The notes under the pieces are model-generated. The model ran no database searches, had not been told where the DNA came from, and worked only from the letters and a program-made list of their open reading frames with translations. A DNA stretch of 64,000 nucleotides from the NCBI RefSeq assembly GCF_003047265.1, contig NZ_PZYY01000004.1:434001-498000 (forward strand), given 5' to 3'. Positions 53,658 through 63,270 of the stretch are shown here, in pieces. The translations under genes and the position numbers were made by a program. The stretch is from Nocardioides terrigena (GTDB lineage: Bacteria; Actinomycetota; Actinomycetes; Propionibacteriales; Nocardioidaceae). Each line of letters begins with the position of its first letter. Position 1 is the first letter of the stretch.

Positions 53658-56600
53658 GTCCGACTCCGTCCAGCAGGTCCGACAGGGCCTCCACGAGCGC
53701 GACGGGCGGCCGCCAGGCAAAGACACCGCAGGGGGCGCCGGCGACTCGGGGCGTGTCGGGCCCGCACATGCCGCGCAGGTAGAGGTAGAGCACGCCGCCC
53801 AGGTGCTCGGCGGGGTCGTAGCCGGGGAGCCGCCAGCGCAGGTAGCGGTGCAGGACCACGACGTAGAGCAGTGCCTGGAGCGGGTAGTCGGAGTGCCCCA
53901 TCGCCTCGTCGAGCACCGCCGGGCGGTAGTCGTGGGCAGTCAGGGGGGCGGCCAGGTCGCCGAGCCAGTTGGTCTTGTAGTCGGCGGTCACGTAGCGGGT
54001 GCGGCCCTCGACCTCGACCCGCATCACCAGGTCGATCGAGCCGGTGAGGTAGCCCGTGAGCTGCTGCCCGGCCAGCCCGGGGTCGCCCTCGAGCGCGTCG
54101 GCGTAGCCACGGACCGGGTCCCCCTCGGGCAGGTGGCGTCGCAGGAGCGGCGCGAGGTCGCCGAGCCGGACGGTGTCGGTCTTGTACGACGCGTCGTCAC
54201 CGCCGGCGAGCGGCAGCTCGAAGTCGAGCTCGGTGAGCCGGTCCGCGGACGCGATGTCGAGCAGGGTCGCCTCGGCCGCGAGCGGTCCCAGCGGGCTGGA
54301 GCAGACGGCGACGAGCGCGTCGGCGAGCTCCTCGGCGTCGAGGTCGACGGGCCACCAGACCCGCTGCTCGGCGATGTGGGCCAGCACGTCGGCCCGGAAG
54401 TCGGCCGCACCGGGATCGGCGTGCTCGAGCACGGCGTGGACCAGCGAGCCGAACGTCGCCCCCACCGGGAGCGTGGCCATCGGCGAGGGCACCGTGGCGA
54501 GCGCGAGGTCCGGCTGGTCGGCGGAGGGCTCGAGGTCGAGCAGCCCGAGGTCGTCGTCGTCCTCGAGCTCGGGGACCTCCTCGGGCTCGGACAGCGAGCG
54601 GTCGGAGCCGTGCGGGGTGGTGGCCGCCGCGGACAGGGACGAGTAGGAGGTGCGACGCCACGCGGTGTCGACCCCGCGGGTGAACCGCCGGGCCGCGAGG
54701 TCGAGGACGGACTGCTCGATGGGGGTCGGGTCCGGCGGCGGGCTGTCGGCGCGCTCGGGCGCCGGCCCGCCGGCCGCCTGCCAGTGGCCGAGGATCTCCA
54801 CGACCCGGTCGTCGGGGACGACGGCCTGCTCGTCGGGCACCGAGGACATCCCGGGCCGCCGCCCGAAGAGCAGTCGGTGCAGCGGCGAGGCGGGGGTGTT
54901 GAGGGCGGCCGGGGCGTACCACGCCACCACCTGGGACTGGGCCCGGGTGAGGGCGACGTAGAGCAGCCGCAGCGACTCGCCGGCGTCCTCGCGGCGGTGC
55001 CGGGCGACGTGCTCACCCCGCCACGGGCTGGCCCCGCCCACGTCGCGGGCGCGGTGGCCGTCGGTGTCGTGGAAGAGCGGCACGTCGGGGTCGTTGCCGG
55101 TGTAGCGGTTCCACAGGGTGGGGGCGTAGACGATGGGGTACTGGAGGCCCTTGCTGCCGTGGATCGTCACCAGCTGGACTGCCGCGGCGTCGGAGTCGAG
55201 GCGACGGGTGCGCTCCGAGGCGACCTCGACCTGCTCGTCGGCCACCTGCGCACGCAGCCAGGCGAGCAGCCCGACGATGCCGAGCCGCTCGTCCACCGAG
55301 ACCTTGTGCAGGGCCTCGCCGATGTGGCGCAGGTCGGTCAGGGTGCGCTCGCCACCGACTCGGGCGAGCACCCGGGCGGTGAGGCCGTCGACCACGGTGG
55401 CCTCGAGGACGGCGGCCACGCCCCGGACGGCGAAGACGTCGGCCAGGGTGCGCACCCGGTCGGCGAGCCGGTCGGTCTCCACGTCCCCGCCACTGTCGAG
55501 GCCGGCGGCGGACACACCGAAGAACGACGTGAGCGCCGCCGCGCGCACCCGGTCGGTGCGGTGCGGCTGCTCGATCGCCTCGAGCAGGGTGAGCCACTCG
55601 GTCGCGGCCGGCGTGTGGAACACGGTGCCGCCGGAGCTGATCACCGCCGGCACCCCGAGGTCGGCCAGCGCCTCCTGGACGGCCTGGAGCTCGGCACGGC
55701 GCGCGGCCAGCACGGCCACGTCCCCGGGCTCGAGGTCGCGACCGTCGAAGGTCGGCTTGCTGAGCAGCAGCCGCTTGATCTCCCGGGCCACGTCGAGGGT
55801 GACGTGGTCACGCCAGTGTCCGACGGTGACCTTCGCGCGTGGTCCCACCCCGAGCTCGTCGCGCCCGACGACCCTGATGCGGAAGGGCTCACCCGCCCCC
55901 TGGAGCCGGGACCCCGGGTGGGACGCCTCGACCGGGTGCACCACGATCCGCTCGTCGCCGAGCTCGGCGGAGCCGAGCAACGCCTGCAGCCGCTCGAGGA
56001 GCGCCTCGTCGGAGCGGTAGTTGACCCCGAGGGTCTGGGTCGTGCCCGCCGTCTCGGCCGCTCGGAGGTAGGTCACGATGTCACCGCCGCGGAAGGCGTA
56101 GATGGCCTGCTTGGGGTCGCCGATGAGCACCATGGTCGCCGCCCCGGTGAACGCCCGGTCGAAGACCTGCCACTGCACCGGGTCGGTGTCCTGGAACTCG
56201 TCGATCAGCACGACCTTCCAGCGGTGCCGCATCCGTGCGCGGGCCGGGGCGTCCTCGTCGGCCAGCGCGTCGGCGAGCTGCACCAGCAGGTCGTCGTAGC
56301 TCAGCACGCCCAGTCGTCGCTTGCGGGTGTCGATCTCGGCGAGCACGTCGAGGGCGAACTGCACCCGTGCTGCCGCCTCGGAGTCGGGCGCCTCGGCGAG
56401 CGCCTGCCGGGGCTCGACGACGGCCCGTGGGTCGCCGACGACCTCGCGGGCGATCCGCAGGGCCACGTCGCGCGACCACGGCGGGGTGCGGTGCCCGGCG
56501 AAGCGGGCGAGGTAGAGGTCGTCGACCACCTCGGTGGTGAGCTGGTCGAGGTCCTCGACCAGGGTCGCGGACGCGTCGGTGTCGCCGGCCACCCCCAGGC

Positions 56601-56991
56601 TGCGGAGCACGAGCTGGCAGAACTGGTGGATCGTGGCGATCGTCGCCGCATCGAAGGAGACGAGCGCGTCGGTGAGGCGACGCGCCCTCCGGCGTCGCTC
56701 CTCGTCGTCGGCGTCGAGGAGCCACGTGTGCAGGTCGTTGGGCCTGCGCTCGCTGGCCGGGTCGTCGAGCACGTCGGCCGCCTCGACGAGCGCCGCACGC
56801 ACCCGCTCGCGCAGCTCCTGGCTGGCCGCACGGGTGAAGGTCACCACGAGCATCTCGTCGAGGGTCGCCTCGCCCGCGGCGACGTACTTGGTGACGAGCG
56901 CGGCGATGGTCCACGTCTTGCCGGTGCCGGCGCTCGCCTCGAGCAGCGTGGTGCCGGTGGGCAGTGGCCCCAGGATGGAGAAGGTGTTCAC
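53650..56991 (-). CDS. recB: Exodeoxyribonuclease V beta subunit
   Basis: 1113 residues, slightly shorter than E. coli RecB. The 3'-5' SF1A helicase begins at once with TTLLEASAGTGKTWTIAALV; VVLIDEFQDTDPVQWQVFDR is the DExx-box region and VTIHGSKGLQYPIVYAPTLW a later motif. The C-terminal nuclease domain is intact, with the catalytic Asp/Lys in RYVTADYKTNWLGDLAA. It therefore degrades and loads strands as part of RecBCD. GTG 56991 overlaps the recC stop by 4 bp. Confidence 0.97.
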   Translation of the reverse strand: MNTFSILGPLPTGTTLLEASAGTGKTWTIAALVTKYVAAGEATLDEMLVVTFTRAASQELRERVRAALVEAADVLDDPASERRPNDLHTWLLDADDEERRRRARRLTDALVSFDAATIATIHQFCQLVLRSLGVAGDTDASATLVEDLDQLTTEVVDDLYLARFAGHRTPPWSRDVALRIAREVVGDPRAVVEPRQALAEAPDSEAAARVQFALDVLAEIDTRKRRLGVLSYDDLLVQLADALADEDAPARARMRHRWKVVLIDEFQDTDPVQWQVFDRAFTGAATMVLIGDPKQAIYAFRGGDIVTYLRAAETAGTTQTLGVNYRSDEALLERLQALLGSAELGDERIVVHPVEASHPGSRLQGAGEPFRIRVVGRDELGVGPRAKVTVGHWRDHVTLDVAREIKRLLLSKPTFDGRDLEPGDVAVLAARRAELQAVQEALADLGVPAVISSGGTVFHTPAATEWLTLLEAIEQPHRTDRVRAAALTSFFGVSAAGLDSGGDVETDRLADRVRTLADVFAVRGVAAVLEATVVDGLTARVLARVGGERTLTDLRHIGEALHKVSVDERLGIVGLLAWLRAQVADEQVEVASERTRRLDSDAAAVQLVTIHGSKGLQYPIVYAPTLWNRYTGNDPDVPLFHDTDGHRARDVGGASPWRGEHVARHRREDAGESLRLLYVALTRAQSQVVAWYAPAALNTPASPLHRLLFGRRPGMSSVPDEQAVVPDDRVVEILGHWQAAGGPAPERADSPPPDPTPIEQSVLDLAARRFTRGVDTAWRRTSYSSLSAAATTPHGSDRSLSEPEEVPELEDDDDLGLLDLEPSADQPDLALATVPSPMATLPVGATFGSLVHAVLEHADPGAADFRADVLAHIAEQRVWWPVDLDAEELADALVAVCSSPLGPLAAEATLLDIASADRLTELDFELPLAGGDDASYKTDTVRLGDLAPLLRRHLPEGDPVRGYADALEGDPGLAGQQLTGYLTGSIDLVMRVEVEGRTRYVTADYKTNWLGDLAAPLTAHDYRPAVLDEAMGHSDYPLQALLYVVVLHRYLRWRLPGYDPAEHLGGVLYLYLRGMCGPDTPRVAGAPCGVFAWRPPVALVEALSDLLDGVGRE

Positions 56992-59900
56992 AGCGACCTC
57001 ACCAGCTCGTGCCCCTCGCTCAGCAGCGGCCCCCAGGTCAGCCAGCTGTAGTGGGCGAGCCGGTGGGGTGCCGGACCCGGCTCGTCACCGCGCAGCGGCG
57101 ACCTGAGCAGGGAGTACGGCGCGTGCTCGCCGAAGGCGCGCACGTGCCACGGGTCCTGGTCCTCGCGCGGGAAGCCGGTCTCGTTGAAGCGCGGAGTCGT
57201 CCACTCGCGCTCGGCCTTGACGTCGGGGTCGGCGTCGCGGCCGGTCATCGCGAACCGGTAGTCCTCGGCGTAGGCGAGCGAGGTCTTGACCGGCAGGGGC
57301 AACGGCTCGCACTGACCGCGGTCGTGCACGTCGATCAGCTGTCGCAGCCACGCGCGGGCCTGGTGCTCGGGCAGTGGCCGGATCATTGCGACCTGGCCCC
57401 CGGTGCGGTGCTTGCCGACCGTGTGGGCCGTCCAGTTCTCGTCGGGGTGGCCGGCCGCCAGCGCGAGCGCGTCGATCCAGGCGGCGATCCGGTGCTTGGC
57501 GCCCAGGCTGGAGTAGCTCACCCGGACGAGGTTGTTGCCCCAGATGTTGCCGACCGTGCCGGTCACGCGGCGGTCGCCGAGGTCGATGTCCACGTCGAGG
57601 GAGCGGGCCGGTCCGGTGCGCAGCGACAGGCCGTGGGTCACCAGGGGCCGCACCTTCTGCACGATCGAGGTCAGCACCCCGACCCCGAGCTCGCCGGGGG
57701 GCAGCAGCCCGCGCAGCTGCTCGGCCACCATCCCGGTCTGCGGGTCCGCACCGGCGAGCACGTCGCCCACCAGCCGGTCGCCGACCGCCCACTGCTCCAG
57801 ACCGTCGAGCACGATCGGCACGGCGTCCTTGGCCTCGTCGGCGTCGTAGGGCGTGCTGACCCGCAGGCGACCCTTGAAGAAGCCGCGCACCGGGTGCTTG
57901 AAGAAGTCGTGCAGGTCGGCGAGCTCCACGTCGGAGGCGGCGCCGGGGTCGGGGGCCGACAGGGGCTCGGGCACCAGCTCGCGCACCTCGATCCGGGGGC
58001 GCCGCGCGGCCAGCGCGCCGGCCAGCGCGGTCTGGTCGAAGGTGAACGGCTCCGTCCCGCCAAGGCGCCCGCGCACCAGGTTGACCTCGTCGAAGGGCTG
58101 GAGGGGGTGATGCACCAGCACGTGCTCGCGCACCGGGTCGGCAGCCGTGCGGTCGAGGGCGTCGAGCAGCTCGCCGAGGGGGACGGCCGGCGGGCGGGCC
58201 GCGCCGTTGTGCTCACCGTGGCCGGTGTAGGTGACGACCAGCGTCTCGGTGGCGGCGCCAATCGCGTCGAGGAGCAGCTGCCGGTCCTCGGAGCGCAGGT
58301 CGCGCTCGCCCGTGAGGGGGCGCCGGGCCAGCACGTCGTCACCGTCGATCGAGGCGATCCGGGGGAACACCCCGTCGTCGAGCCCGACCAGGCACACCAC
58401 CCGGTGTGGCACCGAGCGCATCGGGACCATCGTGCAGACGGTCAGGGTGCCGGTGCGGAAGTTGGACCGCGTCGGCCGGCCCCGGAGCCGGTGCTGGAGC
58501 AGGGCGCGCACGTCGGCGTGCCGCAGGGTGGTGGTCGCGCCGCTGACGCTGGAGGTGATCCGGCCGATCTCGCGGTCGAACTGGGCCAGCTGCCAGGCGC
58601 CGGCCAGCGCCGTCGACGTCAGCGCGTGCACCGCGTCGGAGATCGCCGAGGTCCACTCCTCGACGGTCTGGGCCCGCTCGGCACGGGCGGTGAAGGAGTG
58701 CAGCCGCTCGACCAGCTCGGCGAACCGACCGGCCAGCTCGAGGTCGCCGTCACCCACGTCGTCGATCGGCAGCGTGCCGCCCACGAAGCGGTGTCCCTGC
58801 CCGGACATGGCCGCGCCGAGCAGCACCCGGCGCATCCCGAACCGCCAGGTGTTGGCGTCGACCGGGACGCCGAAGGTGCGGCGGTGGGTCGCGTCGTAGC
58901 CCCAGCGGATGCCGGACTCGGCGACCCAGTGGCCCACCCGCTCGAGGTCGTCGTCCCCCCACCCGAAGCGGGTGCGCACCGGATCGGCGCCGGCCAGGTC
59001 GAGCACCTGGGTGGCGGTGAGGCGGCCGCCCGCCAGCTCGACGAGCGCGGCGGCGACGCCGAGCAGCGGGTTGGTGGCGCCCAGCGACCGGTCGGCAAGA
59101 CGGACCCGCAGCTGGTGGGCGGGATGCCCGGCGCCGTCGGCGGTGACGTCGGCGAGCCCGAAGCCCGCGGAGATGAGCGGGGCGTAGGACTCGATGTCCG
59201 GGCACATCACGAGGATGTCGCGCGGCTCGAGGGTCGGGTCGTCCTGAAGCAGCCCGACCAGCACCTCGCGCAGCACGTCGACCTGACGGGCCGCGCCGTG
59301 GCAGGCGTGCACCTGCACCGACCGGTCGGCGGGCGCGCGCCGGGCACGCAGGTCGGCGTCGGGGGCCGCGTTGGCGCGCAGGTCGTGCTGGAGCCAGCCG
59401 AGCAGCGAGTCCGGCAGGGGAGGGGTGGCACCGACCGTCACGGGGGCCTCGCCGAGCCCGCGGCGCAGCTCGCGGGAGTCCCGGCCGAGCGAGGCGAGCA
59501 GCGGGTGTCCGACGAGGTCGGCCGACGTGTCGGCGGTGCGGGGCACCGGGCCCTGCGCCGCCGTGGGCGCGAGGTCGCGCCACAGCTCGGTGGACGCCTG
59601 GGGCAGCCAGAGGTGCACCTCGCGCAGGTCGCCGAGGGCCCGCAGCAGCGCGACCTCGGTGACGGGCAGTCGCGTGTGGCCGAAGAGGGACAACCGCGGC
59701 GGCAGGTCGAGGTCGTCACCCCCGGACCGGAGACGGTCCACGGTCTCCGCGTGCCGGACGTCGGGCGGCGTGGTGCCCACGTGGACGAGGAGCCGGCGCC
59801 ACAGCTCGGCCTGCCAGCGCAGGTCGGGATCGAGCGGCCCCCCGGCCCCGTCGGTGTCGCGCCGTTCGCGCCAGTCGGTCACCAGCGCCGGGCGCTGCAC

Positions 59901-60338
59901 GGCGTACGACGCGAACAGTCCCGCCAGCCGCCGGGCCACCGCGTAGCGACGGGCCTTGCGCTCGGCCCCGCGATCCGCATGGCCGAGGTGCCGGCTGAGC
60001 GCCTCGAAGCCGGTCTCGCCCAGGCACTCGTCGACGACCTCGAGCAGCGGCCACGCCAGCCGGTCGGGCTCCCAGGGGTCGTCGGAGTCCTTGCCCAGCA
60101 GCATGGCCACCAGCGAGTGCGGGGTCACGAAGTCGACGCCGGCACAGACGCCGTCGCCCGCGCGCGCCCCCACGCCGAGGCGGTGGCTGAGCCGCTGGGT
60201 CACCCAGCGCTCGACGCCACGCGCCGGCACGACGACGACCTCCCGCGCGAACGGGTCGTCGAGCGGGGTCGCCAGCAGGTCGGCGAGCCCGTCGGCCAGC
60301 GCGTCGGTGCGCTCGGCGACGTGGAGGTGCAGGGCCAT
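56988..60338 (-). CDS. recC: Exodeoxyribonuclease V gamma subunit
   Basis: 1116 residues. RecC holds the complex together and reads the Chi sequence with its inactive helicase fold. Family segments include the N-terminal EVVVVPARGVERWVTQRLSH, SLFGHTRLPVTEVALLRALG, ILVMCPDIESYAPLISAGF and LADLHDFFKHPVRGFFKGRL. ATG 60338 is used because the longer frame would add only residues outside the family. It opens the recC-recB-recD operon and is divergent from a HAD phosphatase gene. Confidence 0.95.
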   Translation of the reverse strand: MALHLHVAERTDALADGLADLLATPLDDPFAREVVVVPARGVERWVTQRLSHRLGVGARAGDGVCAGVDFVTPHSLVAMLLGKDSDDPWEPDRLAWPLLEVVDECLGETGFEALSRHLGHADRGAERKARRYAVARRLAGLFASYAVQRPALVTDWRERRDTDGAGGPLDPDLRWQAELWRRLLVHVGTTPPDVRHAETVDRLRSGGDDLDLPPRLSLFGHTRLPVTEVALLRALGDLREVHLWLPQASTELWRDLAPTAAQGPVPRTADTSADLVGHPLLASLGRDSRELRRGLGEAPVTVGATPPLPDSLLGWLQHDLRANAAPDADLRARRAPADRSVQVHACHGAARQVDVLREVLVGLLQDDPTLEPRDILVMCPDIESYAPLISAGFGLADVTADGAGHPAHQLRVRLADRSLGATNPLLGVAAALVELAGGRLTATQVLDLAGADPVRTRFGWGDDDLERVGHWVAESGIRWGYDATHRRTFGVPVDANTWRFGMRRVLLGAAMSGQGHRFVGGTLPIDDVGDGDLELAGRFAELVERLHSFTARAERAQTVEEWTSAISDAVHALTSTALAGAWQLAQFDREIGRITSSVSGATTTLRHADVRALLQHRLRGRPTRSNFRTGTLTVCTMVPMRSVPHRVVCLVGLDDGVFPRIASIDGDDVLARRPLTGERDLRSEDRQLLLDAIGAATETLVVTYTGHGEHNGAARPPAVPLGELLDALDRTAADPVREHVLVHHPLQPFDEVNLVRGRLGGTEPFTFDQTALAGALAARRPRIEVRELVPEPLSAPDPGAASDVELADLHDFFKHPVRGFFKGRLRVSTPYDADEAKDAVPIVLDGLEQWAVGDRLVGDVLAGADPQTGMVAEQLRGLLPPGELGVGVLTSIVQKVRPLVTHGLSLRTGPARSLDVDIDLGDRRVTGTVGNIWGNNLVRVSYSSLGAKHRIAAWIDALALAAGHPDENWTAHTVGKHRTGGQVAMIRPLPEHQARAWLRQLIDVHDRGQCEPLPLPVKTSLAYAEDYRFAMTGRDADPDVKAEREWTTPRFNETGFPREDQDPWHVRAFGEHAPYSLLRSPLRGDEPGPAPHRLAHYSWLTWGPLLSEGHELVRSL

Positions 60339-60411
60339 GGCGTCACCCTGCCATCCGGCACCGACACCGCCCCCGGCCGGACACGCGGACCGGTGCATGA
60401 CGTGCCGCGAC

Positions 60412-60417
60412 TACCGT
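60412..60417 (+). promoter_or_regulatory. Candidate -10 element (TACCGT), leaderless start at 60424
   Basis: TACCGT ends 6 nt before ATG 60424, with no Shine-Dalgarno sequence between. Confidence 0.5.
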
Positions 60418-60423
60418 CGGGCC

Positions 60424-61089
60424 ATGGACACCCCGGTCGTTCTCCTGGACATCGACGGCACCCTCGTCGACTCGACCTACCACCACGCGATCGCGTGGCA
60501 CCGCGCCTTCGGCGCCCACCACGTCGAGGTGCCGCTGTGGCGGATCCACCGCACCATCGGGATGGGCGGCGACAAGCTGGTGACCGAGGTCGCGGGCGAC
60601 GCCGTCGAAGCGGTCCACGGCGACGACCTCCGGGCGAGGTGGGAGGAGGAGTACGCCGCGCTCCTCGACGAGGTCTCGCCGCTGCCGGGTGCGCGCGACC
60701 TGGTGCTCGACCTCCACCAGCGGGGCCTCGCGGTCGTCCTGGCGTCGTCGGGTGCCGAGCGCTTCAGCCACGAGGCGGTGCGGCTGCTCGACGTCGGGGA
60801 CGAGGTGGCGGCGGTGACGTCGTCGTCCGACGCCGAGGAGTCCAAGCCCGACGCCGACATCCTCACCGTCGCGCTCGACCGGGTGTCGGGCGAGCGGGCC
60901 GTCGTCGTCGGGGACACGCCGTTCGACGTCGAGGCGGCCGCCCGGATCGGGCTGGCCTGCGTGGCTGTGCTGACCGGCGGCTACGCCCGGGCCGAGCTCG
61001 AGGAGGCCGGCGCCGCCCTGGTGGTCGAGGCGGCCGCGGACCTCGTCGGGCACGAGTGGGCCCCACTGATGCGGACCGCCCGCAGGTAA
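60424..61089 (+). CDS. HAD-superfamily phosphatase, phosphoglycolate-phosphatase-like
   Basis: 221 residues. The nucleophile motif VVLLDIDGTLVDSTYHH, motif II VVLASSGAE, the conserved Lys in EESKPDADI and the Mg2+ site VVVGDTPFDVEAAA are all present. A helical cap between motifs I and II makes it subfamily IA, like phosphoglycolate phosphatase or beta-phosphoglucomutase, unlike the two IIB enzymes at the left end of the window. Substrate unknown. A candidate leaderless promoter precedes it. Confidence 0.92.
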   Translation: MDTPVVLLDIDGTLVDSTYHHAIAWHRAFGAHHVEVPLWRIHRTIGMGGDKLVTEVAGDAVEAVHGDDLRARWEEEYAALLDEVSPLPGARDLVLDLHQRGLAVVLASSGAERFSHEAVRLLDVGDEVAAVTSSSDAEESKPDADILTVALDRVSGERAVVVGDTPFDVEAAARIGLACVAVLTGGYARAELEEAGAALVVEAAADLVGHEWAPLMRTARR

Positions 61090-61110
61090 GCCGGCCGTCC
61101 CGGAAATGAC

Positions 61111-61144
61111 ACGAGGGACACCGACCCCCATCGATGTCCCTCGT
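61111..61144. terminator. Bidirectional hairpin between convergent genes
   Basis: ACGAGGGACA at 61111-61120 pairs perfectly with 61135-61144 across a 14-nt loop. It lies between the stops of the HAD gene (plus) and the CsbD gene (minus), so it could end both transcripts. Confidence 0.65.
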
Positions 61145-61176
61145 CGTCGTCCTCGCGGACGACTGTCCCCGAAGGG

Positions 61177-61350
61177 TCAGTGCTTGAAGGCGTCCTTCAC
61201 CTTCTCGCCGGCCTGCTTGACGTCCGACTTGGTCTGGTCGCCCTTGCCCTCGGCCTCGAGGCGCTCGTTGTCCGTCGCCTTGCCGGTGGCTTCCTTGCCC
61301 TTGCCGGTCAGGTCCTCGGCCGCGTTCTTGATCTTGTCGTCAAGACCCAT
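61177..61350 (-). CDS. CsbD-family stress protein
   Basis: 57 residues, a small hydrophilic protein rich in Lys, Glu and Ala. It starts MGLDDKIKNAAEDLTGKGKE and ends KQAGEKVKDAFKH, the usual CsbD pattern of a disordered or helical stress protein (general stress regulon in Bacillus). GAGG lies about 8 nt before ATG 61350. The function of the family is not settled; expression in stationary or stress conditions is the expectation. Confidence 0.92.
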   Translation of the reverse strand: MGLDDKIKNAAEDLTGKGKEATGKATDNERLEAEGKGDQTKSDVKQAGEKVKDAFKH

Positions 61351-61506
61351 GACTCACACCTCGTTCGCACGATTGGTCCCCGGGCGTCCCGGGCTTCCTC
61401 CGAACCTGCCACCCGCGCGTGGGGAAACCAACACCCTTCCGGGTGGTGCCCCGGCGGTCGCCCTCCCCCGGGGCGAGGGCGAACGCCGGAGCGGATCGGG
61501 GTGGGT

Positions 61507-62970
61507 TCAGCGCACCGCCTGCGCGGCGGCCACGACGTCGACGAGCCCGTAGCCCTTGTCGAACGAGGTCGTCCCGAGCGGTCCCCGCTCGTAGGCGGCG
61601 CCGTCGGCGTACTTGTGGGCGGTCGTCTTCATCGCGTCCTCCACCTGCGCGGGGGTCGCGGCCGGGTTGGCCTGGAAGAGCTGCGCCGCGATGCCGGCGA
61701 TGTGCGGTGCCGCCATCGACGTACCGCTGATCGTGTTGAACGTGCCGACGTCGAGCAGGCCCGGGCCGTTCTCCGGAGCGAGACCCGTCGCGCAGATCGC
61801 CAGGTAGAGGCGGCACGACGAGGTGATGTTCTCACCCGGTGCGGAGATGTCGGGGTACGTCGACTGGTCGCCGTCCGCGCCGCGCGAGCTGAAGTCGGAC
61901 ACGACGCCGTCGCGGGTGCCGGTGTCCTGGTCGTAGTAGGACGCCACCGAGATGATGCCGCCGGTCGGGTCGGTGCCGGGCGGGTTGGACAGGCTGGTGG
62001 AGCCGTCGCCGCCGTCGTTGCCGTTGGCCCAGACGGTCACGACGCCCTCGGCCACCAGCGCGCGCTGGAGCTTGACGGTGGCCGACTCGGGGTCGAACTC
62101 GCCGCCGCCGCTGGGGCCGTAGGAGTTGTTGGTGACCTTGATCGGCGGGCACTCGGCGGCCGGGACACCCTCACCGCACGGGGCCGCGTGGTTCTCCAGC
62201 ACCCAGTTGAGCGCGGCGTCGGCACCGATGATGAACAGGCCGGCCCCGGTGGAGAGGGAGACGAGCTTCGCGCCCGGGGCCGCCCCCTGGAGCTGCTTGC
62301 CGTCGCTCAGGGTCACCGGGTTGCCGGCGACGATGCCGTTGACGTGGGTGCCGTGGCCGCCGACGGACAGGGTGTCGGTGTCGACCGCGGTGGGCAGCTC
62401 CTGCACCGTGCAGAACGCCTCGAGCGGGTCGCACAGCGTCTTGAGGTTGGCGACCACGGCGCTGCCGCCGTCGGCCTCGGCGAAGTAGGGGTGCGTGGGG
62501 TCGACGCCCGAGTCGATGACCGCGACGCTCACGCCACGGCCGGTGAGCTCCTTGCCGTCCGCCCCGGTCAGGGTCCGGGTGGCCTCGTAGCCGCGGGTCG
62601 CGACGTTGCTGGTGTCCTGGAAGAGCTCGATGCCCTGGTTGCCCTCGACGTAGGTCACGCCGGGCTCCGAGCGCACCGCCTGGACCTGGCTGGCCGTGCC
62701 GGTGGCCACGACGACGCCGATCCTGTCGAAGCTGGTCACCGCCGTCATCCCGGTCGCGGCCACGGCGTCCCTCGCCTGCTGCAGCGTGGCGCCGTGCACC
62801 ATCACCGCGGTCGGCACGCCGGCGCCGAGGCGCGTCAGCTGGGTGGCGAGGTGGGACGACACGTTGGCGCGGTCGCCGGAGTCTGCGGCGGTGGCCGTCG
62901 TCGGTGCCACGAGGCTCGCCGAGGCGACGAGCGCCGCGGCGCCTGCTGCCAGGGTGGTCTTGATTCGCAC
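61507..62970 (-). CDS. Secreted subtilisin-like serine protease (S8)
   Basis: 487 residues. A signal peptide (TLAAGAAALVASASLVAP, to about residue 29) is followed by an inhibitor-I9-like propeptide (about residues 30-115). The catalytic triad is visible: Asp in VAVIDSGVDPTHP, His in GGHGTHVNGIVAG and Ser in ISGTSMAAPHIAGIAA; NNSYGPSGGG carries the oxyanion Asn region. Several cysteine pairs suggest disulfides. The catalytic domain ends close to the C-terminus, with no P-domain. GGAGGG lies before GTG 62970. The protease is exported and processed; the target is unknown. Confidence 0.94.
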   Translation of the reverse strand: MRIKTTLAAGAAALVASASLVAPTTATAADSGDRANVSSHLATQLTRLGAGVPTAVMVHGATLQQARDAVAATGMTAVTSFDRIGVVVATGTASQVQAVRSEPGVTYVEGNQGIELFQDTSNVATRGYEATRTLTGADGKELTGRGVSVAVIDSGVDPTHPYFAEADGGSAVVANLKTLCDPLEAFCTVQELPTAVDTDTLSVGGHGTHVNGIVAGNPVTLSDGKQLQGAAPGAKLVSLSTGAGLFIIGADAALNWVLENHAAPCGEGVPAAECPPIKVTNNSYGPSGGGEFDPESATVKLQRALVAEGVVTVWANGNDGGDGSTSLSNPPGTDPTGGIISVASYYDQDTGTRDGVVSDFSSRGADGDQSTYPDISAPGENITSSCRLYLAICATGLAPENGPGLLDVGTFNTISGTSMAAPHIAGIAAQLFQANPAATPAQVEDAMKTTAHKYADGAAYERGPLGTTSFDKGYGLVDVVAAAQAVR

Positions 62971-63270
62971 GATCGCATCCCTCCACGCCCCGTCGCGTCG
63001 GTGCGGCGGACCCGGGTCGGCCGGGTCACGGGGCGATGTCCGCTCAACGAGCCCACGCCGTCCGGGTCACGCCCGACGACCGCCCGGATCTCGCCGATTG
63101 GCCCGTTCGGACCACTCCGTCACGCTCGAGAGGTAGTCCGAACGTGTCATGCCCGTGTCCACATCGTGGCCGTCGTCGGGCTAGAGTGCCGCCACCCAGT
63201 GACGTGGATCACGCCCGGAACGGGCCGGCGTGAACGTGTGACCACGGCTCGACAGTGAGGTGTTGACCAG
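62971..63270. other. 300-bp divergent intergenic region with a 9-bp dyad and a candidate -10
   Basis: No gene is seen. A perfect inverted repeat lies here: CGTTCGGAC at 63104-63112 and GTCCGAACG at 63136-63144, 23 bp apart. TAGAGT at 63182-63187 is a candidate -10 for the binding-protein gene, leaving an untranslated leader of about 75 nt that includes a short GCCCG/CGGGC hairpin at 63213-63225. Confidence 0.5.

Noticed and set aside
53428..57051. A 1207-codon plus-strand frame opposite recB and recD
   Set aside because: It has no family motif and mirrors the codons of intact recB and recD. Long open antisense frames are common at this GC content.
56964..61109. A 1381-codon plus-strand frame opposite recC
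   Set aside because: It is the antisense shadow of recC and runs across the start of the HAD gene; composition is Arg/Gly/Pro/Val-rich without domains.
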